Shown here piece after piece: positions 26,754 to 41,165 of a stretch of DNA of 64,000 nt (positions within the stretch are counted from its first letter, which is position 1; the number at the start of each line of letters is the position of its first letter). This DNA comes from Siphlonurus alternatus (taxonomy: Eukaryota > Arthropoda > Insecta > Ephemeroptera > Siphlonuridae): NCBI GenBank assembly GCA_949825025.1, contig OX463779.1, positions 40,558,203 to 40,622,202 on the forward strand, given 5' to 3'. Under the pieces are notes generated by a model. The model was given only the letters and a program-made list of their open reading frames with translations, did no database searches and had not been told where the DNA came from. Made by a program: the position numbers and the translations under genes.

Positions 26754-26979
26754 GTACTTGTATTGTGTGTTTTTGTACCGGGGGCGGGGGGGGGGGGCCT
26801 TAAAAGTATATAACTATATACTAAGAGGAGACATATCGATTGAACTTTACTCCACAAATTCAATACACAATTATTTCATTTTATGGCCCCATCATAACAA
26901 TACAAATTAAAACACGTCAACCAACTTCTGATGCTGAAAAATTTGCCTAATCTCAAGGCGCAAAGATACAAAGTGGATA

Positions 26980-27372
26980 CTTTTTTTTTTTTTTTTTTTT
27001 ACAAGGATACACCCCTAAGAGCTTACAGCTCGCTGCGGGGTACTGGGTAGGGATAAGGTAGGGAACGGATAGTGGCCACGGCCTGCATGCTTACGCGTCC
27101 CAGCATTCGCTGAGGTGAAACTGAGGGAACCGTGGAAAACCTCAGTCAGGACGGACACCTCTACTTTTTCTCAATGGACCAAAGCGATGTCCAAAGCCTG
27201 GGGAACCACACACAAGTGCATCACTGCACTGGGTGGAAAGCGAGACGAATTTACCCTAGGGAGGGAGCAGCGTATTTTTTACTTGAAACGGTCACCCATC
27301 CAAGTACTAACCACGCTCGACGTAGCCTGACTTCGGTGATCTAACGAGAACCGGTCAATGCACTGCGCCAGT
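26980..27372 (-). mobile_element. 5S-rRNA-derived SINE (SINE3-like), copy 1
   Basis: Read on the minus strand, the head (27355-27290) has TCTCGTTAGATCACCGAAGT and GGTTAGTACTTGGATGGGTG, the core of animal 5S rRNA including its internal pol III control region. The body continues through TTGGTCCATTGAGAAAAAGT and CTGAGGTTTTCCACGGTTCC, and ends in an A-run (T-run 26980-27000 on +). It is not a functional 5S gene: the 5S ends are missing and an unrelated body follows. This is the most complete copy in the window. Confidence 0.85.
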
Positions 27373-27893
27373 AGTGTACTGTCTCAAAAAAATATGTACC
27401 CAATCATTTAGAGTCGAAATATTATTTTCGTTTGACACAGATTGACTGAAGTAGAAGCAGTGCTAGTAATCATGAGTAGTGCCCAGATAGATCCATAGTA
27501 TGACTCCTCACTGTAGTGCTCTAATCCCTCCTCTGGATCTCTCTTCTAACCTCCCTACAATCAATCAGATCGTAACTGCCACAGAGCAAAGATCTCCTGG
27601 CTCTCAACTTGGAAACAATCTGCCACCGTCGTTTTGATCCTCCTGGCATGAAAAAAGGACGTCGTACAAATTGTGTGATGATGATGAAACTGATGTAGTG
27701 CTGGGGATTGACAACACGTATTACGATGCTCATTTTATGTCTTCGTGAAATGTGACGTCACACGTTTTAGACGAGATGTTCAATGAAATTGTTCTCTACT
27801 TTTTTTAACTTACCTGTAATAGATATATTATTATGGAATAGCGGTCACCTTTTACACATTTTTCCAATATTTAAGAGCACTTTTGCTCCTTTT

Positions 27894-28059
<166 letters not shown>

Positions 28060-29341
28060 GCTTTTATTTCAAACTTTTTGTTTCTTGTTATTGAGAAAAA
28101 TCATCGTTATATATACCATGACATTTGTGTGTAAATACAAATAAATATACAGTCACCACATTTTTTCCTTTTATATTTTTGCATTGTTATTATTATCAGT
28201 CCCTCTCAATTTTATATGACAAAATTTCATTGTGTCTCCTTAATGGAAATTTCATGTAAAAATATGTTATGGTGTGATGTTGTATCATAGTGCATTAGGG
28301 TAATAGTTGCTCTTATATTGTTTTTTATATGTATAACGAAATATGAAATAGTATACTGTATAAATTAATATATTTCGAACAAACACTATTGATAATTATT
28401 TTAGCTCCAGCATAATACAATATTCGTTTAAAATTTCGATTGACATTTAAAATTTAATTTTAACAGAAGCACTACTAATGAATGTTAAAAAAATATTAAG
28501 CAATATTTTGATATTAATTAATAAAATATTTCTTCCAATAATTTGTAATAATAAAAGTAGTGCTTGAAATTTTTAATTAATAAATTACATTATATTTTAT
28601 TGAAATTTAACTTCTACGTAATTTTCTTTCAATTAACGAAAGCTATGAAATCAGTCATGTTAACAGTTCTTTAGTTCTTGAAAAATATCGACAAGTATAA
28701 GCGAAGCTGGAATGTGTTTTAATGATTCACAGATTTCTACAGAAATACTTAATTTAAAGGACCTTTCTTAGTCATATAATTTTAGTATATTATATTATAA
28801 TTATGCTAAAATACTATAAATTGTTGAAAACCAAGCTTATATTATAAACAAATGTCACCCGATTGCATAGATGATGTCTAACTTTAATCCAAAATTAACT
28901 TTGTTGATTTTAATTGTTGCAATAATTAAAATGAACAAACTTTGGCCTAGGCCTGGCTTTATTAAGTTAGACCTCATCAATGCAATTGGGTGACATTTTT
29001 TTATACGAATCTGACATTAGTAAATTACCTGTCCAGTGAATAACAATTAACACCCGAAAAAAATATTATATTTTATATAAAAGGTTATAAGTTAACATAC
29101 TTAAAATTTTAATGAAGTTTTGTAAAAAGCACTTGCTCGATAATTCAGTCAGTTCTCTTGAAGCAGTTTTTGACACAAAATTCCTTTACCGTCATCTTTG
29201 TCACTTTGCTGGTTTTTATGTCATGCCTTTTTGAAAGGTAACTCTTCTGCAAGATTAATGAATAAACTATCTCTAAGTATGCCTCTCTCTCTCTGACACA
29301 AGAATTATATACTGAGAGTATTATGACCAAAGACGTCGAAT

Positions 29342-29563
29342 TCAGAAATTTTGAGACTCGTCAATTTTCGTCGAACTTCGGCGAAGTCCGCCGTCCGCTT
29401 GTGCTGACGTCACTGAGATCCAACATGTCGTAGCACTGGAAGCAAAAGCAGACCATCCTCCAGTATTCAATTCTTGTCTCCTGACAGCATTCCCACAAAA
29501 TAGCAACTGTAAGGAGGGATCTCTAGTCATGAAAGACTTGAGCCCATCACATAATGCCAACAA
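29342..29563 (-). other. GC-richer block with an unidentified 73-codon ORF
   Basis: The minus-strand frame opens MLALCDGLKSFMTRDPSLQL, passes GGWSAFASSATTCWISVTSA and ends ESQNF, in a block richer in GC than its surroundings. I recognise no domain and no flanking splice sites are convincing. It may be an exon fragment or part of an unknown repeat. The block contains one TGACGTCA. Confidence 0.2.
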
Positions 29564-30311
29564 ACAAACCTAATGTTCAAATACACCTGGGACACTAATA
29601 ATAAAGTTATAACACTATTTAATTTGATTATAAATAATAGGAATATTAATATTAAAGTCCATTTTATAACTATATAAATTTTAATAATAAAATTAAATGT
29701 AATTAAAAGACATTAATTTTCATGGTGATAATTTAATTTTATATGAAATGAATTTAATTTTACTTAAGATAAGTTTTCGATAAATGGGTTTTGAAATTGG
29801 TTTAGAAATCTTGTTGGCTTTTGCTACTAATGTTGATTATGAGATTCAATCTAGTCGCCAAGACGAGATGTTTGCTCTAATTACTGATCTCTGTAGAAGG
29901 AGCGCCAAGTCAGTCCGGCTGCACAAAGTCATTTCCATGCCATCGTCTTAGCCATCTTACACTGAGAAAATGCTATATCGTAACTAAAGTAATTAAGTCT
30001 TGCCTCATAATCTTCTTTATCAAAAGTATATAAAATAATAGGGTTATCCAGAGGTTATCACAGACGTCCGTGCGTGTCCATAGCCATTGGCTAACTCATG
30101 ATGCAATTTTAATCACATGCTAATTCATATACAGCGCAATTATCCATCTACGCCACGTTTACGTGACAACTGCATTATACCTTCCCGGGAAATCATGTTC
30201 TGAAACTTAATTAAGCTACGTATACACATTATACACGATTGCCCGGAACGAAAATCTCGATCAATCAGAAAATTCGTAATTTTAGTTTCAGCAAGAATTT
30301 CTTAGTCAGAG

Positions 30312-30319
30312 CCAATCAG
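30312..30319 (+). promoter_or_regulatory. CCAAT box (NF-Y type), one of two related repeats
   Basis: GCCAATCAGAAAATTC here repeats TCAATCAGAAAATTC ~50 bases upstream (30261-30275). CCAATCAG is the classic NF-Y site. It sits ~100 bases before the ATG of the weak 30415 candidate exon. Confidence 0.3.
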
Positions 30320-30414
30320 AAAATTCAAAATTTCTCTTGTATTTGAGGGTAGCGTTTCATTTCTTTTTAACTCTTCTCTCTTTTGGGGCTTCTACTCAAG
30401 CTCTCACCACCAAT

Positions 30415-30477
30415 ATGGCCGTTATGCAGGAAAGTGCATACGATGAAATCTACGTTTTCAGTCGTTTTTTATATAAG
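30415..30477 (+). CDS. Weak candidate first exon (21 codons)
   Basis: ACCAATATGGCC is a good initiation context. The frame reads MAVMQESAYDEIYVFSRFLY then K, followed by AAG|GTACTA, a mediocre donor in phase 0. A CCAAT box lies ~100 bases upstream (30312-30319). The frame is open further upstream (from about 30337) without an ATG, and continues past the donor to a stop at 30540, so this could equally be a chance ORF. No family is recognised. It is listed because strand and phase agree with the other candidate first exons. Confidence 0.2.
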
Positions 30478-31341
30478 GTACTAAGGAAGGTAGGACACAT
30501 TGTAGGGGACGGAAAATTATGTTTTGGGACGCAACCTTAGTTTACGAACGGACTTCTCCTATTTTCTTTTACATAAGTCATTGAAATTTAAAATTATTTT
30601 ATTCATGCTTCTAAATACATGCTCCGTCCAAATACTTCATTACTGCATGATGTCTGATGGTTGCAATTGATAAAAGCCTCCTCCAGACGATGTGTTTTCT
30701 CCGTGTACTGAGAGAGTCTTACATCGATGTCGTCGTGTAGCCCGCAGGAAATTGGCAACGAAGGAGAGCATGTCCAAACCAAGTAGGAGATTCATTTGTA
30801 TCCAGTCTCCTTTCTGCCTTGGAACCAGATCGATAATGTAATAATGTGTCTTAAATTCTTACATATTATATAATATATAATTATATATAATTTCATGTTT
30901 TTTTTTAATATTTTGAATTATTTTAATGAAGAGATTATTATAATTAAAAATTATAAAATTAATTTTTAATGAGATAACTATTTTCCTTCTTTTTATTACT
31001 CTAAAAAAAATCATGAAATTTATTATAATAAAGAAATATCATAATTAATATTTTTCTTTTCATTTTATATATCTTAAGATTTCAATAAAATATACTTTGA
31101 ATAATTCTACCAGCTATAGTTATACTCTTGATAATGAAGAGAAAAAAATATATCCCATGAAAAAATAATAACCAAAGAAAAGAGTCTAATAATATATTTT
31201 GTATAATTTACATAGAAAGTATAACATCTACTTTAATTTCCTTGAAAGACAGGATTTCTTTTCTTGTATGGCAAGTAATTAGAAGATGTTTTCTTTGACA
31301 TCGCCCGGAGACAGTTGTCTCTATTCTAAGACGTCTCAGGA

Positions 31342-31396
31342 AGTACAACTCGGGACATCACAAACGTTACCCCTGCCTGATTTAGCTCCAAGAGAC
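31342..31396 (+). repeat. Dispersed repeat, copy 4, with AGCTCCAAGAGACA extension
   Basis: AGTACAACTCGGGACATCAC then AAACGTTACCCCTG, followed by GCTCCAAGAGACA as in the 17.5-kb copy. This shows that the repeat unit is longer than the core. Confidence 0.5.
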
Positions 31397-34300
31397 AAAG
31401 ATTTGCAATTTCGGAAATAATAGCCCCCAGTCCAAAGAAGACTTCCATAGACTACATACATACATACAGTATATACGTGACGGTGACAAATAAAGCAAGG
31501 ATATAAACATTCGTGCTGTCTTGAAGTGTACCTCTTCGAGACCAAGTCAGAGCAAGTTAGGCAACATTGCACGGTTTCATCTTCATGTATGAAGGTACTG
31601 CCCCATTACCTCAGCTACAGATTTGTGCAGTGTTGCCTACTTTAAAAAATTTCATGCATATTTTATATTACACTCCTGCAGTATTAATAGCTATGCAAAA
31701 CTTCCAAAATCCACTGTAGAGCATTTTGCAGCATGTTACTTCTGTGGTTACCATATAATTGTTTGATAAGAAAAAAAAGTTTCTGGGGTTCTAAGATATA
31801 ATAGAGCCTTAACGAATACTATCCATACATTTTAGAAATGCTACTGATATAATACTCCATATTTTAATTACAAAACAAATCAGTAACATTAAAACTTATA
31901 ACTTCCTTGATAACATCCTAAGACCGTCTCAAATGTATACAGTGAGATGAGATCTGGACCACAGATCTGGGGGATGCTGCTCTGTTATTATGTCGCTGAC
32001 ATTTGACAAGCCATAACATGCCAAAGAACGTGTTCATTTGCAGACTTGGAGCCTTTAATTATTAACAAAATTATATATAAATTCACATAGTCCTCTATCA
32101 GTTTATCTCAATTAAAGTTTTAAAAAATTTAAATTAATACATAAGAATTTAATTATTTTAAGTGTCTTTTGTTTTTGTTTAATTAACTCTTAAAGAAATT
32201 TGAACACAAAAGATTAATTTATACAAAAATATAATAAAAAGAATTTAAGCTGCTGCTGCTGCTGAATTATATAAAAACATAATAGAACATTTTTTTTTTT
32301 TTTGCATATAAAATTTTTGGAATTTCTTCTTCTTATGTCAAGAGCACGTGTTTCTATTGTTTGCAAAATGTCTTTGTTTGCTTTTATTTTTCTTTCATCA
32401 ATCAAACGTTCGTATTTTTTTTTATATATATCTTAAGAAAGAAAGAGATTTATTTCATATATAATCTTTAAAGAAAACTCTTGAAGTAAAAAAATAAAAT
32501 AAATAAATGAGATTTTCTTATCACCATATTATTACGTATAAAAACAAAAAGCATGCATGCGTGTATATCCTTCTATCCAAGCATACCCTTCTCCTTGAAC
32601 GGATATTTACTAAAGGTTTGCTTCTTTGGAATAACGACGTTCATCTGCAGTGTTTGCAAGTGCTCTTCTTGCCCATTGTGAGGCTATTGAATGATGTTGT
32701 ATAGAAGCTCGTTCGGGTGCGTTGTATTGTGTACTCGTTCTCATGGATCGTAATAAGAGATCGGTAATCGCATCTAGTACTATTACGATGTTGGATAAGA
32801 CGCGTGCCTGTGTGTAAAACCACAAGATGGTGCCTTAATAAAATAACAATGAGAACATTTTGAAAATGGTTATTTATAAGCTTTTGTTATGTAAATGAAA
32901 TTTATCGTCATTTCAGAATTTTTCAAATGTTTATTTTAGAAACCTATACACGATTTTACGTGTTGAATTAGATTCATTAGGTATACCGCATAGTGTGCTA
33001 GTTTTGTGATGTAAATGATAAAATTGATTGAAGAAAACTGAAAATTATTTTTGATAAACTTCATTCATTTTTTAAAATTTCACTATATTAAAAAGACTTA
33101 AATATCCAAGAATAAATTTCTGCATGCTCCTTTTTATATAAAATTTCTATGATAGTTTAGAAAACCTACCCTCTACTATAAATCATCTTATAAATATCCA
33201 TATATAAACCTCTTATAAATATGGTGGTAAAAAATAAAGGATGATCCATTTTTATTGCAAGTAAATGTAGCATGGTATAAAAGATTTTCAGAGGTGATGA
33301 AAAGAGATTTTTGATGATGGATGCGTTAGGAGATGACGAGAGATAAATTTTATCCTTTTTGTGACGTCACAAACAGAAACTTATAATTTCCACGGTGTGC
33401 ATCATCTGTTTTGGGACACGGGAAGAAATGCATGGACACACCAAACCTAGAGATAAAAATATCTTAGACACCAAAAAGGAGTGCAGGTTGGTGATCACCT
33501 GTTGTTAAACACGTGGGGGAATGAGCAGCTGCCATAGGCGCATGCTGACGAGAGTAACGAGGGATCAAGAAATGCCTACACATACAGGCAATTCCTATAT
33601 ACAGTATATACATATAAACAACACCTGCCAGTACAGAGACGAAATTAAAAGTGATTATATAATAATATTTTATTCATTTTCCTCATGACATTTATAGAGG
33701 CTTCAAGTCAGCTGCGTTTGTTTCTCACAGTACTATCAGAGCTCTCATATGTTACTGTCTAAACCTGTAAACCCAAGTAAATAATGAAAAGTAAGAACGA
33801 AATTTTATTTAGCTATTTCATTATTATTAAAATAATATTTAAAAAAACAAATAAGTTATAGGTTCGAAATCAAATCCCCTAAATGGTGGATGGAAAATAT
33901 TTTCACATGATGGTTTATGGAGAAAATATTTCCGATGGAGAGCACTTGAAGCCTCTATATATTGCCTCATATTCAGCACATATTTGGGGCAAGTGCGAGT
34001 GTGACTTAAGATATTGACTCGTGAAATTGTGTTTATATAAAACATCTGATTCCTCGGAACTATATCACATCTATGTGTTATACGTCCATGGCTACAATGT
34101 GCACCATTATATAGTCTCAAGGGGTTGGCATCAGTGACACCAATCTTCATGTAAATGAGTTTGCACTCTCTCAGCAAGATAAAATATGCGTGAGAAATGA
34201 AATGAAAGACTCCTTGCCACCTTTCACACGATCTTCCTTTGTTTACTTTGTTTTTTTAAAATAAAAATGTTATATTTGTGTAACAAAAAAAATGGAAGTA

Positions 34301-34837
34301 ATTGTTGAGTTATTTCTCTTCATACTTTTGTCAACCTCATAATATATTACTTTTTCATCATGTTTCACCACATAAAAACAAATACAAACAAAAAGGGAGT
34401 TCTTTTTATTGTTATTTTTACACCTCTTCTAAAACTCTTATATCATCAGTTGGATGTGTTTACAAGGCTACTTCTCAGAGGCTTATATATATTTTTTTTT
34501 GTGCATTTAAAAGTTTCAACGACGTTAGTTTTCTTACTTACCCCCTTGGGAATTTTGCTTTAGAAACAACTGAACATCACTTTTTTGTTATTATTGCTAC
34601 TGGTCAAAACGAAAATTGAACAAGATACTTTTTTTTTTTTTAATTAATTGATAACTCTATTTAATTTTGATTAATATGAATATAACATGTTGGTGTAATT
34701 TACGTCGTTCTTTGAAGCAAATGAAATTGTAATTACTCGCTTGTGTCTGCTTGCTGACAATCTTCTCTCGTCAGTCTCTCTTTGTCTAGCAGATTGCTTG
34801 GCGGCGGGTCGTCCTTCTAGCCCAGATTGGCTCCACG

Positions 34838-34868
34838 TCTCTCTCTCTTCTCTCTCTCTCTCTCTCTT

Positions 34869-34949
<81 letters not shown>

Positions 34950-34957
34950 TCTCTCTG
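34838..34957. repeat. (TC)n microsatellite
   Basis: About 120 bases of TC, with TTC interruptions at the left and CTCTGCT units at the right. Confidence 0.95.
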
Positions 34958-36490
34958 CTTTCTACGATATATCATATAGTATATAATAATGTTCACTTTC
35001 GCTTTGTACAAAGCCTGTAAATGGACTCTATATTAATCCTCAACTCCTTATTGAAATATTTGTCTTGACATTCTAATTGTTTGAACGTTTATTTATTAAA
35101 GAGAACATTTGACCAGCTGTATTGATCCAGAAAATCTTCACGTTCCATCACTGCGGGTAGTCTCGACAATGCTGCTCTATTGTCTAGAGATGATGCAGCT
35201 GCCCCTAGGAACTCCTCGATATAAAACTTCCGGTATATAACGTCCGCCGCACCTGGCGGTGAGCACGTCCCATCGTAGCAAGTGCACGCGACATGAGCCG
35301 TTGGTCCCCCCAGCTCAGTTCCACCTAAACTGCTGTTTGATGTGGTGATGTTTGTGAGGTGATCACAGGATTATTATACAACACTGCGTAACACAACGAT
35401 AATCATTATTTGGTGAGTTGAATTATGTTCTATTGACTCTAGAATTCTACGCATGAGGGTGGAAACTATACCACATAAGCTGAGGAAATTAAACTAAACA
35501 TGCATGGCAAATCTATATACTCTCCAAACCAACAGAATAGCTCAATATCATATTAAAATTATTAAAAAATGTCAATTTACAATGATATATAAGTTTGAAA
35601 TAAATTTGTCTCTAAAAATATTATTTGTTGCGTTATTATTGATGTAAATATTTCATTTGATGATGCTTGTTTTAACAAGTTGGAAAAGGGAAATTATAAA
35701 AAATTTGTGTAATGAAAAAAAACAACAATATTTTACAATAATTACATTTTTTTTTTACCTGGAAAAGTTTTTTACTAAAGTGATCAAAAAAATTTGAGTG
35801 TAAAGAACAAACATTATGACCTATAAAAAACATTTTCTCTTGTTTTTTTATTTTATTTTTGTGACGATCAATACAGGTAAAGGTTATTGGAGCGTGGACA
35901 AATAAATAAAAAAAACATATAAAGTAAATAAAATCTATTTATTAAGTCAAAAACATTTGAGCAAACATTTTTAACAAATTTTACGGTAGTGATGGTATTG
36001 TAGACATACATTTACTATATCTAATTACAAATTTAAACGGTTAATTATTAAATGAAAACACTTTTTTGTCATGCGTAAAGAAGTTTTCTCAACGGTCGTT
36101 TTCTTGAGACCTACAACAGCAGGCGGGCCGGAAACGCCTGGCTAACATCAGTCCAAGAGCATCAGAAGAGGCTTCTAAGGTTACTTGGTGGATCTGTTCG
36201 CTCGGCGGGTGGGCGTGACCTCACACCGGACCTTTGTGGTTCGGGACGCCGCCTTGAGGAGCACTGATTGCAGGGTGCACTCAAGCAGCGTGTAAATGCA
36301 GCGTCGTAGCGAAGCACACTGCCTACCGTGCGACTTCTTTTATCTATCCTGCAAGATAAGCTTCCGTTATAGTTCAACAAATGTAGGATTACCACCGGAA
36401 GTAGCCGGAAGTTGAAGGATTTTTTCCTGAATTACAAACATAAAAAATACAAGTCTTTGCTGAGAGGTGGAAATCCCTAATACAAATATC

Positions 36491-36580
36491 TCTGCAAAAG
36501 TTTCAGGTTCATAAACCTCGCACTTCCATACAGCTATAACTTTCGGTGACAATCCTAAATTTATTGAACTGTATCATAGT
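36491..36580. repeat. Old dispersed repeat related to 0.48-0.57 kb
   Basis: Second copy of the repeat at 484-570. A GGAAGTAGCCGGAAGTTGAA block ~100 bases upstream also resembles AAAAGTAGCCGAAAGTATAG near 385. Confidence 0.35.
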
Positions 36581-37197
36581 ACCGTATGAAGAATTTAGAA
36601 TGAAAACAGTAGAATTAGTAATAATTATGACATTCACTCTATTAGAAAATCACAAATTTTATCATTTTTGTAATTATGATCAGCCGATAACAAAAAAAAA
36701 TATATATATATATATATATACAAAAATACATCAATTTATTCAATTCTTTTATGTACAGCTTGTAATAAATTAAAATGCAATGTTTTCCATTAGAAAAGTA
36801 CTGAAAATTTGAACTTCTTACATAAACATGACACAAGACTGCATTGCGCGTGACATTATTTTATTATATTATATTATCCAGTATCCAGCAATTTACAAAG
36901 GAAGAAAATGTGAAATCTTTAATTGCAATGGGTATTGCAACGTAATCTGTACATAATTAGAAGATATGATACACCACGGTGGTTCAATCCTAGAGCTAAT
37001 GGTCTCTGTCTCATGTCACGACTTGTCCCTGACCTTTCCCAGGGTCTCAAGTGACGTCTTGACGTAACCAACTCTTCCTTCTATCACACGCCGGCCACTT
37101 GACTGCAGCTCCCCGTGTGAGTCTTGAAGTTCGAGATGACTTTCCCAAGACGGCGTGGATAATGGGAAAACTTTTTAAAGAAAAACAAACCAGCTTC

Positions 37198-37200
<3 letters not shown>

Positions 37201-37248
<48 letters not shown>
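37201..37248. repeat. (TC)n microsatellite
   Basis: About 23 uninterrupted TC units. Confidence 0.95.
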
Positions 37249-37254
<6 letters not shown>

Positions 37255-39620
37255 CTCACTCTCCATTATTTCTGACCTTTCACATATAATATGTATTATT
37301 TCAGCTATAGGCAACTGCATGCTGTCACCGTCTTATTTTTTCCACCTCTGACATTTGAAGAAACTTTCAACATAAAAACACAACTTTCTTACTGACTATT
37401 CTTCTCACCACAAAATAACAAAAATATAAAAAAAATTTTATGTTTCAACTCAAAATATTACATACAATTCTATGTTTAAATCTCTTAGAAATGAAAATAT
37501 ATACAAATAATACAAAATAAGTTCGTTTACTAAAATGAGCAACATTTTATATACATGTTATAAATTAATAAATTTTATGTTCTTCAAGTTTACTGTTCAG
37601 CCATGCATTAATTTAGCTCAAAAGTCGTAACAAAATTTTCTATTGTTAAGCATATTTCATTTTTTTGCTAGAGCTATGTTGTGTGATATGTTCACGCGTT
37701 ATGCTGGCAGGCGCAAGGGGAAAACGTGGTAAGCAATCTCACAGCTACGCCCCCTACTATACTGCTGCTATAAGGCTTCTTATATTACCTCGGCTTTTCC
37801 CTTTTAAATCCTTCAGTCAATGTCAACATTTTAGACAGATTAAAAAACCACAGCAAATAGCGAAGAACAATGTATCATATTTTTTATATTATATCATGTA
37901 TGATGTATTATATTTTTTTATTTATTAAATCAGAAAAAGTAATATTTTCTATCATATTTTTTGACAGTTTTTTATATAATTTTTTCCCTTTAATTCGTTA
38001 TAAATTTTAATAAAATTTTATGTAACATATTAATATACACATTACAAAGATTTTATGTAAGTCTTTGACAAATTACATGGTGTGTAAATAACTGCTAAGT
38101 ATACAGTATATACCACAGGAATCGAAATGAACATACACGTATACGTGATGTTTATGTTTAAACTATTTCATAGAACTAATTATTTATTTATCAAAATATA
38201 TGAGAATATAAATATTTGAGACTGTCAGCTTCAAAACCGTCTCTTTACACTTTCTGATAGTCTATACCTTTCAGGTGTTGTGATTTTTATTGTTTGTATA
38301 ATTAATCACACGTTATATCAAGGTTTAGCTAGTTTTGTTTCACACTATTTGCTGATATTATATGACGATGAAGAGCTTGCGGATTTGCTATTTTTGAAAC
38401 GTCCCATCCTCTGCATGCTATACAGATCTTGTCACTACTGTATACTATATTATAGCCATCTGGTCTTACGGACATTCTCGGATGTTGTTTGTTATTTTGT
38501 TTGCGCAGTACATCTTCTTCCGTCTACAGCTTTACATTCAGTAAATAATTATTATCATCATGCTAATTAACGACCATTAGTGCTGACGTTTCCATGGTTC
38601 CTTCAGTCAGAAATTGTTCATTATATGATGGTAGAGGCCCAGGTTTGGAATAAGATACTTACAAAATCCAAGAAACGCTAATAGCTTGGATTCATGAATA
38701 ATCTGGAAATTCTAGATTGCAGGTTCTGCATGCAGTTAAAAAAACAGACACTATACATAAGCGTTGATCCACAGGAACTTTTATAATAATTATAATACAC
38801 TTAATAATATATATTATATAGATTAAGCTGTTATAGTATGAGGGTGAAGTTTTAACACCAGGCTCGTGTGGGACACAAGTTTCAAATTGTTTGTTCCCCC
38901 TCTGTGTTCAAACTATGCACATAAATGAGTCGTAAGTCTGCTTAATTGGCACCATCATGAAAATGGCATGCAATTTTGGACCTTTTTTTAAATCTTTTAT
39001 GAATTATCTATAATGAAGTTGTGTTCACAGCTTGTTGAAAACTCTAGCAGCATCATGTACAACATTTTAAACATACATTTTCTTAGTTTACGTAAATATT
39101 TTTAAAATTCAAAAAGGTGAGTTAATTAAAGTTACCTTTCCATAAATTTTGTTTTAATTCCTTAGAGAGAAAAATACAAATTTTAACAAAAAAAAAATAA
39201 CGTAAAATAGTTACGTATATAAATTATAGTTACCTGTTTTTATACTGTTAATATAATAAATATTTTTAATGTTGTTTCCTTTTCCTCACTTTTCTTTTTT
39301 TCATTTCAATTTAATTAAGTTTATAGATACTTAACTCAAACATAATAAAAAAAAGTTTCTACTTAGAAAGGCGTGAACTTCGTTTAATATGCCAGAGAGA
39401 CGTTTCTCGTTGGCGTTAGCGTTGACATACGGCCAACCTTCTAACACAGAGGTGACACCTTTACCTACCCAATGGTAAACCCCCTATACCTTCAACTTCT
39501 ATACCCTCCAGTAGTTGCAATCAAGTTAGGATCAAGTATCATGAGTTTTATGTTGGTATATACTGCAGCCTTTAGCGTAATGCTAGGGTTGTTTTGTGAG
39601 GTAGAGCGAACATGCTGCAG

Positions 39621-39702
39621 GGGTTATATAGGCAGTAAAGGACTGTCTACCCACCCCCAATGGGAGAGCTTTATGGAGCTTCCCGAGATTGAGAGCCTCC
39701 AG
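39621..39702 (+). CDS. Weak candidate exon ending in phase 0
   Basis: Acceptor-like CATGCTGCAG is followed by an open frame GYIGSKGLSTHPQWESFMEL, then PEIESLQ, with CAG|GTAAAC as donor. An internal ATG at 39673 could also start translation (MELPEIESLQ). The frame remains open upstream to an ATG at 39472, so the acceptor may not be real and the exon may instead be a first exon. The donor phase matches the 46641 acceptor. No protein family is recognised, and coding function is unproven. Confidence 0.2.
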
Positions 39703-40315
39703 GTAAACATACGACGTCCTCACTCAGCGAGATGGACCCCCCCCCCCCCTTCCCCCAAGTGCACGTGACCGTACACGCAACCTGCTAATTCGGATACGGT
39801 GATACTGATGGTTACAGATTTTACCTTTTAATTATATGCATGGTGTTGATGATGAGAGTAGTTCTCACGTCCATTATAGCCATGTGTCACTTTTGTGAGG
39901 TCATGAATATATATTTTGGCCTAGATTTTGTTTTTATTAATTAACAAGAAAAAAATTAAAAGACTGTGACATATCCTCATATATTTTAATTTTCGTATTC
40001 ATCTGTAATTTGACCTTAATAATTTTTACCTGGAAAACTTGATGTACAGGATATTGTTAATAAAGTATAAAAATTAATGTAACATACATATATATGATAC
40101 AATACATATTACGTATTGATATACTGTACATGGTAACTATAATTACAACCTTATACTAAAAAAGAACATATTGCATTAGACATGGCATTTGAGAAACCGG
40201 ATTTAGTATATTGGTATTAATTTGATAATAAATTTACAGTACTAAAAATATACTAAAACCTAATATGTCAAAAGTTTGTTACGATTAATATTAATGTTTT
40301 GGCAGTTGAATAACG

Positions 40316-40719
40316 TTTTTTTTTTTTTTTTTTTTTAAATCAAACCCTATTGGGTACTTCTATTTACTAATTACATACTACTTTGAAACCCCGAACCTTC
40401 CGAAACCCTAACTTTTGAGCGTTTCGCGGGCTCTTCTGGAACGGGGGTGGCCACGGCCTTGCAAATCCATCCCGGCATTTGCCTGCGGCTGAGGGAAACG
40501 TGGAAACCTCAGCCAGGATGGACGCTACAGCTTTTGTCAATGAACCGGAAGTGCAATGGTCCAAAGCCAGGGGAACCATATAGTGGAAAAGCGCAACGTT
40601 TTACCCCTGGGTGGGAAACGTGGTTTTTGTTGAAAATGGTCACCCATCCAACTACTAACCACGCGCGGCGTTGCTTGACTTCGGTGATCTGACGAGACCC
40701 GGTCAAGCGCACTGTGCCA
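40316..40719 (-). mobile_element. 5S-rRNA-derived SINE, copy 2
   Basis: This has the same structure as the 27-kb copy: on the minus strand TCTCGTCAGATCACCGAAGT, GGTTAGTAGTTGGATGGGTG, the TGGACCATTGC block, CTGAGGTTTCCACG, then a poly(A) tail (T-run 40316-40337 on +). The 5S head is at 40638-40703. It has diverged from copy 1, with many CpG-type differences. Confidence 0.85.
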
Positions 40720-41060
40720 CACCTTCCACATATAACGAATATTACACTTTCAATGAGAGCTTAATGATAATATTCCTCAAATTTCCTTTAAATTTAAATT
40801 ACAATGTGAAAACTTTAATTGAAGAAATTAAATCAAATTAAAAATGTCATTTCAATTAAAAGTCGTAATAAGTATAGAAAATTTTGTCACCAGTTACAAA
40901 TCTTTTCCTATTAAAGTTAACTAGTTTTTCCCACGCGACTCTCTCTCACGCAGTTTGATTAACTTCTTAATGTTAATGGATGTGGGGCTAACTAACTGGC
41001 TATTAAGATTATTAATGTGTCTCGTAAGTATATAAATAACTATGCACTTATATTATATAG

Positions 41061-41165
41061 AACGACGACTGTTCGCTACGTTTACCAGCACGGATGATCT
41101 GGACCTGAGCCATAGAGACTTGGAGAACGGTTCTGTCTGGTCCAGAGATCAATTAAACGTCGTCG
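41061..41165 (+). other. Exon-like segment, unassigned
   Basis: ATTATATAG| is followed by an open frame RRLFATFTSTDDLDLSHRDL and more, with GTACAT as a possible donor at 41166; without splicing it runs to a stop at 41182. Its entry phase (1) does not match the phase-0 donors upstream. Composition is protein-like but no family is recognised. Confidence 0.15.

Larger units (their letters stand above)
34958..39470. other. Intron sequence, no confident gene
   Basis: A GC-richer patch at 35220-35390 has a TATATAA at ~35234 and CpGs but no lasting ORF. A second at 36120-36330 has only chance frames. The rest is AT-rich. Confidence 0.45.

Noticed and set aside
27290..27355. 5S rRNA gene
   Set aside because: Only the central part of 5S is present, diverged, and followed by a SINE body and poly(A); the same holds for the other copies.
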